From NCBI GenBank assembly GCA_023443625.1, contig JAEZTQ010000079.1, forward strand, positions 213,011-277,010: DNA of 64,000 bases, written 5' to 3'. Shown here in pieces: positions 62,398-64,000 of this stretch (position 1 is its first letter; every line of letters begins with the position of its first letter). The translations under genes and the position numbers were made by a program. The stretch is from Bacillota bacterium (GTDB lineage: Bacteria; Bacillota_A; Clostridia; Lachnospirales; Lachnospiraceae). A model generated the notes under the pieces. The model was not told where the DNA came from, did no database searches, and was given only the letters and a program-made list of their open reading frames with translations.

Positions 62398-63525
62398 ATG
62401 AAGGCTTTGGTATACGGAGGAATGCGAGATATTAATGTAGCAGAGGTTAAAGAACCCAAATTAGTAAAAGCAGATGACATTATTATCAAGGTCACTTCAA
62501 CAGCAATCTGCGGCTCTGATTTACATTTATATCATGGTATGGTTCCAAATATGCCTAAAGGCTTTATTATGGGACATGAAACAATGGGAATAGTAGTTGA
62601 TGCAGGCCCTGAAGTAAACAAGGTTAAGAAGGGTGATAGAGTAATTATTCCTTTCCCTATTGCATGCGGGCATTGCTGGTATTGCGAGCATGAGTTATAT
62701 AGTCAATGTGATAACTCCAATCCACATGGCGAGGTTGGAGCTATTTTCGGATATAGTGACACCTATGGAGGCTTTGACGGAGGACAAGCGGAATACCTTC
62801 GAGTACCCTATGCAAATGTTGGGCCGAAGGTAATTCCGGAGGAATTTACTGATGAGCAGGTACTTTTTCTTACTGATGTTCTTCCTACTTCCTACTGGGG
62901 AGTCGATATCGGTGGTGTGAAAAAGGAGGATACGGTTGTTATTCTAGGCTGTGGGCCGATCGGTCTGACAGCAATAAAATGGACTATATTAGCAGGAGCA
63001 AAGAGAATTATCGCAGTAGATTATATCAAATATCGGCTGGAGCATGCTAAAAAATACAGAGTTGAGGTTGTTGATTTAAGTGAACAGGAGGATACCGGTG
63101 AATATATACATGAGATTACAAACGGCGGTGCGGACGTGGTACTAGATTGTGTGGGTGTTGATGGCAAGATGACCAAGCTAGAGAAGATTGAGACTTTACT
63201 TAAGCTTCAGGGTGGTTCAAAATCTGCTATTGAAATAGCAACACAAGCGGTGAGAAAAGGTGGTACGGTAGTTTTCATCGGTGTCTATGGAACCAGGTAT
63301 AATATGTTTCCACTTGGAGACTTCTTTGGAAAGAATATTACAATTAAGATGGGACAATGCCCGGTGCAGGCATATGTGGATCCCATACTGCAAATGATTA
63401 AAGAGAATAGGATTGATCCGACTGATATTATCACTCACAAATTACCGCTTAATCAGGGTACACATGCTTATGAAATATTTGATAAGAAGGAAGATAACTG
63501 TATCAAGGTTATACTTAAACCTTAA
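62398..63525 (+). CDS. Zinc-dependent alcohol dehydrogenase family protein
   Basis: This 375-residue medium-chain dehydrogenase has the catalytic zinc residues in STAICGSDLHLYHG near 37-50 and IMGHETMGIV near 61, and the structural zinc Cys cluster in CGHCWYCEHELYSQC near 90-104. The Rossmann site is VVILGCGPIGLTAIKWTILA near 181, and the protein ends with HAYEIFDKKEDNCIKVILKP. It is similar to glutathione-independent formaldehyde dehydrogenases and other zinc-type alcohol dehydrogenases, but the substrate is not decided by sequence. ATG 62398 is preferred over ATG 62389, which is too near AGGAGG. It stands alone. Confidence 0.9.
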   Translation: MKALVYGGMRDINVAEVKEPKLVKADDIIIKVTSTAICGSDLHLYHGMVPNMPKGFIMGHETMGIVVDAGPEVNKVKKGDRVIIPFPIACGHCWYCEHELYSQCDNSNPHGEVGAIFGYSDTYGGFDGGQAEYLRVPYANVGPKVIPEEFTDEQVLFLTDVLPTSYWGVDIGGVKKEDTVVILGCGPIGLTAIKWTILAGAKRIIAVDYIKYRLEHAKKYRVEVVDLSEQEDTGEYIHEITNGGADVVLDCVGVDGKMTKLEKIETLLKLQGGSKSAIEIATQAVRKGGTVVFIGVYGTRYNMFPLGDFFGKNITIKMGQCPVQAYVDPILQMIKENRIDPTDIITHKLPLNQGTHAYEIFDKKEDNCIKVILKP

Positions 63526-63618
63526 GTCTATAATACAGTTGTTAATTCTAGGGAGATTAAAATAATTGTAATCAAAATTCTATCAGATCAGCTTTATTGT
63601 TATTTAAAGGAGCGGTTA

Positions 63619-63643
63619 TAACACACTTTTAAAAGTAGTGTTA
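63619..63643 (+). promoter_or_regulatory. Palindrome upstream of the TPP leader
   Basis: TAACAC then ACTTTTAAAAGT then GTGTTA forms a near-perfect dyad of 25 bases. It lies 53 bases upstream of the -35 box at 63696 and 94 bases after the dehydrogenase stop. It could be an operator or a weak terminator of the dehydrogenase gene. Confidence 0.4.
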
Positions 63644-63695
63644 AAGATCTGTTTGGAAGAATAAACTAATACCATATAATGTTATAAAATATAAA

Positions 63696-63724
63696 TTGAC
63701 TTTGTTAAGACGGCATACTATAAT
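63696..63724 (+). promoter_or_regulatory. Consensus promoter of the TPP-riboswitch transcript
   Basis: TTGACT (63696-63701) and TATAAT (63719-63724) have the ideal spacing of 17 bases. It directly precedes the riboswitch, which should start about 15 bases after the transcription start. Confidence 0.88.
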
Positions 63725-63740
63725 GAAAAAAATGAATATT

Positions 63741-63816
63741 GTCGGGAGCTTGTATGCAGGCTGAGAGGAAACTATAGTTTCGACCGTACCTGATTTGGGT
63801 AATGCCAACGTAGGGA
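63741..63816 (+). ncRNA. TPP (thiamine pyrophosphate) riboswitch
   Basis: The RNA has the conserved thi-box parts in order: CGGGAGC, GCTGAGAGGA (63760-63769), ACCTGAT (63788-63794), GGGTAATGCCAACG and TAGGGAA at the end. CTGAGA and the ACCTGAT segment are the parts that bind the pyrimidine and pyrophosphate. It normally represses thiamine synthesis or uptake genes when TPP is abundant. A terminator follows within 25 bases, so control is by transcription ending. The controlled gene is outside the window. Confidence 0.93.
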
Positions 63817-63839
63817 ATAACATGGATGATAGTAATTTG

Positions 63840-63872
63840 TGGGATGCACCGAGTTTGGCGCATCCCATTTTT
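63840..63872 (+). terminator. Riboswitch-controlled terminator
   Basis: TGGGATGC (63840-63847) pairs with GCATCCCA (63860-63867), with two more C-G pairs inside, and is followed by TTTTT. It is the expression platform of the TPP riboswitch and also the insertion point of the group II intron. Confidence 0.88.
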
Positions 63873-63874
63873 GA

Positions 63875-64000
63875 GTGCGCCCGGCGAGCGCACGTTTCAA
63901 CGGGTGTAAGTCCCGAGTCCACCCGGTAGTGGGAAGGACATAGCCAATGGCAAGGGTGTCGTGGGTGACCGCGAATCTGAAGGAAGCCGGATGGCAAATC
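63875..64000 (+). mobile_element. Group II intron, 5' end (continues beyond window)
   Basis: GTGCGCCCGG at 63875 is a typical group II intron 5' boundary (GUGYG). It is followed by domain I-like sequence: GGGTGTAAGTCCCGAGTC, CACCCGGTAGTGGGAAGGAC and ATGGCAAGGGTGTCGTGGGT. The intron body is GC-rich and clearly foreign to its AT-rich setting. The reverse transcriptase gene would lie further downstream. The intron starts three bases after the terminator T-tract; insertion after a terminator is the habit of class IIC introns, but the class cannot be decided from the visible 126 bases. Confidence 0.85.

Noticed and set aside
63641..63997. Minus-strand open frames at the right edge
   Set aside because: They are shadows of the TPP riboswitch and the intron RNA and lack ribosome sites.
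63875..64000. Assigning the intron to class IIC
   Set aside because: Insertion after a terminator suggests it, but domain V and the reverse transcriptase lie outside the window, and the 5' GTGCGCCC also occurs in other classes.

Overview
The window looks like a chromosomal segment of a low-GC, Gram-positive anaerobe of the Clostridia, most likely Lachnospiraceae. The evidence is AT-rich intergenic DNA, strong GGAGG-type ribosome binding sites, frequent TTG and GTG starts, lipoprotein-type solute-binding proteins, and Lachnospiraceae-typical families (DUF5057, DUF5050, DUF1836, DUF3784, YerC/TrpR). This placement rests on gene content read by eye, not on a database search. No tRNA, rRNA, CRISPR array or prophage was seen.

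Layout. (1) 1-6653: the 3' part of a corrinoid (vitamin B12) operon in tightly overlapping order: cobU (5' cut by the window edge), cobS, a short second cobU-like gene, cobC, cbiB, cobD, cbiP, cobO and cbiC. It ends near a hairpin at 6761-6805. (2) 6966-13037: an alpha-glucan/oligosaccharide uptake and use cluster (lipoprotein binding protein, two permeases, 4-alpha-glucanotransferase, LacI-type regulator). Tandem LacI/cre-like operators sit just downstream of its promoter. (3) 13299-20403: single genes: a chemoreceptor with a structured leader, a zinc-ribbon membrane protein, an HD hydrolase, an ABC-F ATPase and a secreted Ig-like protein. (4) 20795-40431: a type IV pilus locus of about 20 kb: PilB with an MshEN domain, PilT, PilC, a major pilin flanked by hairpins, PilD, a PilM-PilN fusion, a PilO-like protein, four further pilin-like proteins (one with a large bactofilin-like C-terminus), a 1653-residue exported DUF5057 protein, and a GtrA-type membrane protein. 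(5) 40765-63525: mainly housekeeping and small regulatory genes: an RlmI-like methyltransferase, FolC, PheA, an HtrA-type protease, an orphan NMT1-like lipoprotein, an FGGY kinase, an ECF sigma factor with its likely antisigma partner, a UlaG-like hydrolase, an Lrp-type regulator, PcrA helicase, YerC, a manganese catalase/CotJC-like protein, a half-size TauE protein and a zinc alcohol dehydrogenase. (6) 63696-64000: a consensus promoter, a TPP riboswitch and its terminator, then the 5' end of a group II intron starting three bases after the terminator T-tract. The gene controlled by the riboswitch lies beyond the window.

The most notable system is the pilus locus. All parts of a retractable Gram-positive type IV pilus are present (extension and retraction ATPases, platform, peptidase, PilM/N/O alignment proteins). 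It adds three unusual parts: PilM and PilN in one chain, a pseudopilin carrying a beta-helix-like domain, and a giant DUF5057 protein that is the largest product in the window. The MshEN domain suggests control by c-di-GMP.

The intergenic regions carry at least two families of small palindromic repeats. Family A has about five copies (11812, 15561, 22597, 50134, 62093). Family B has two copies (16381, 54797), one of them an almost perfect 153-bp hairpin flanked by an 8-bp direct repeat, as expected of a MITE.
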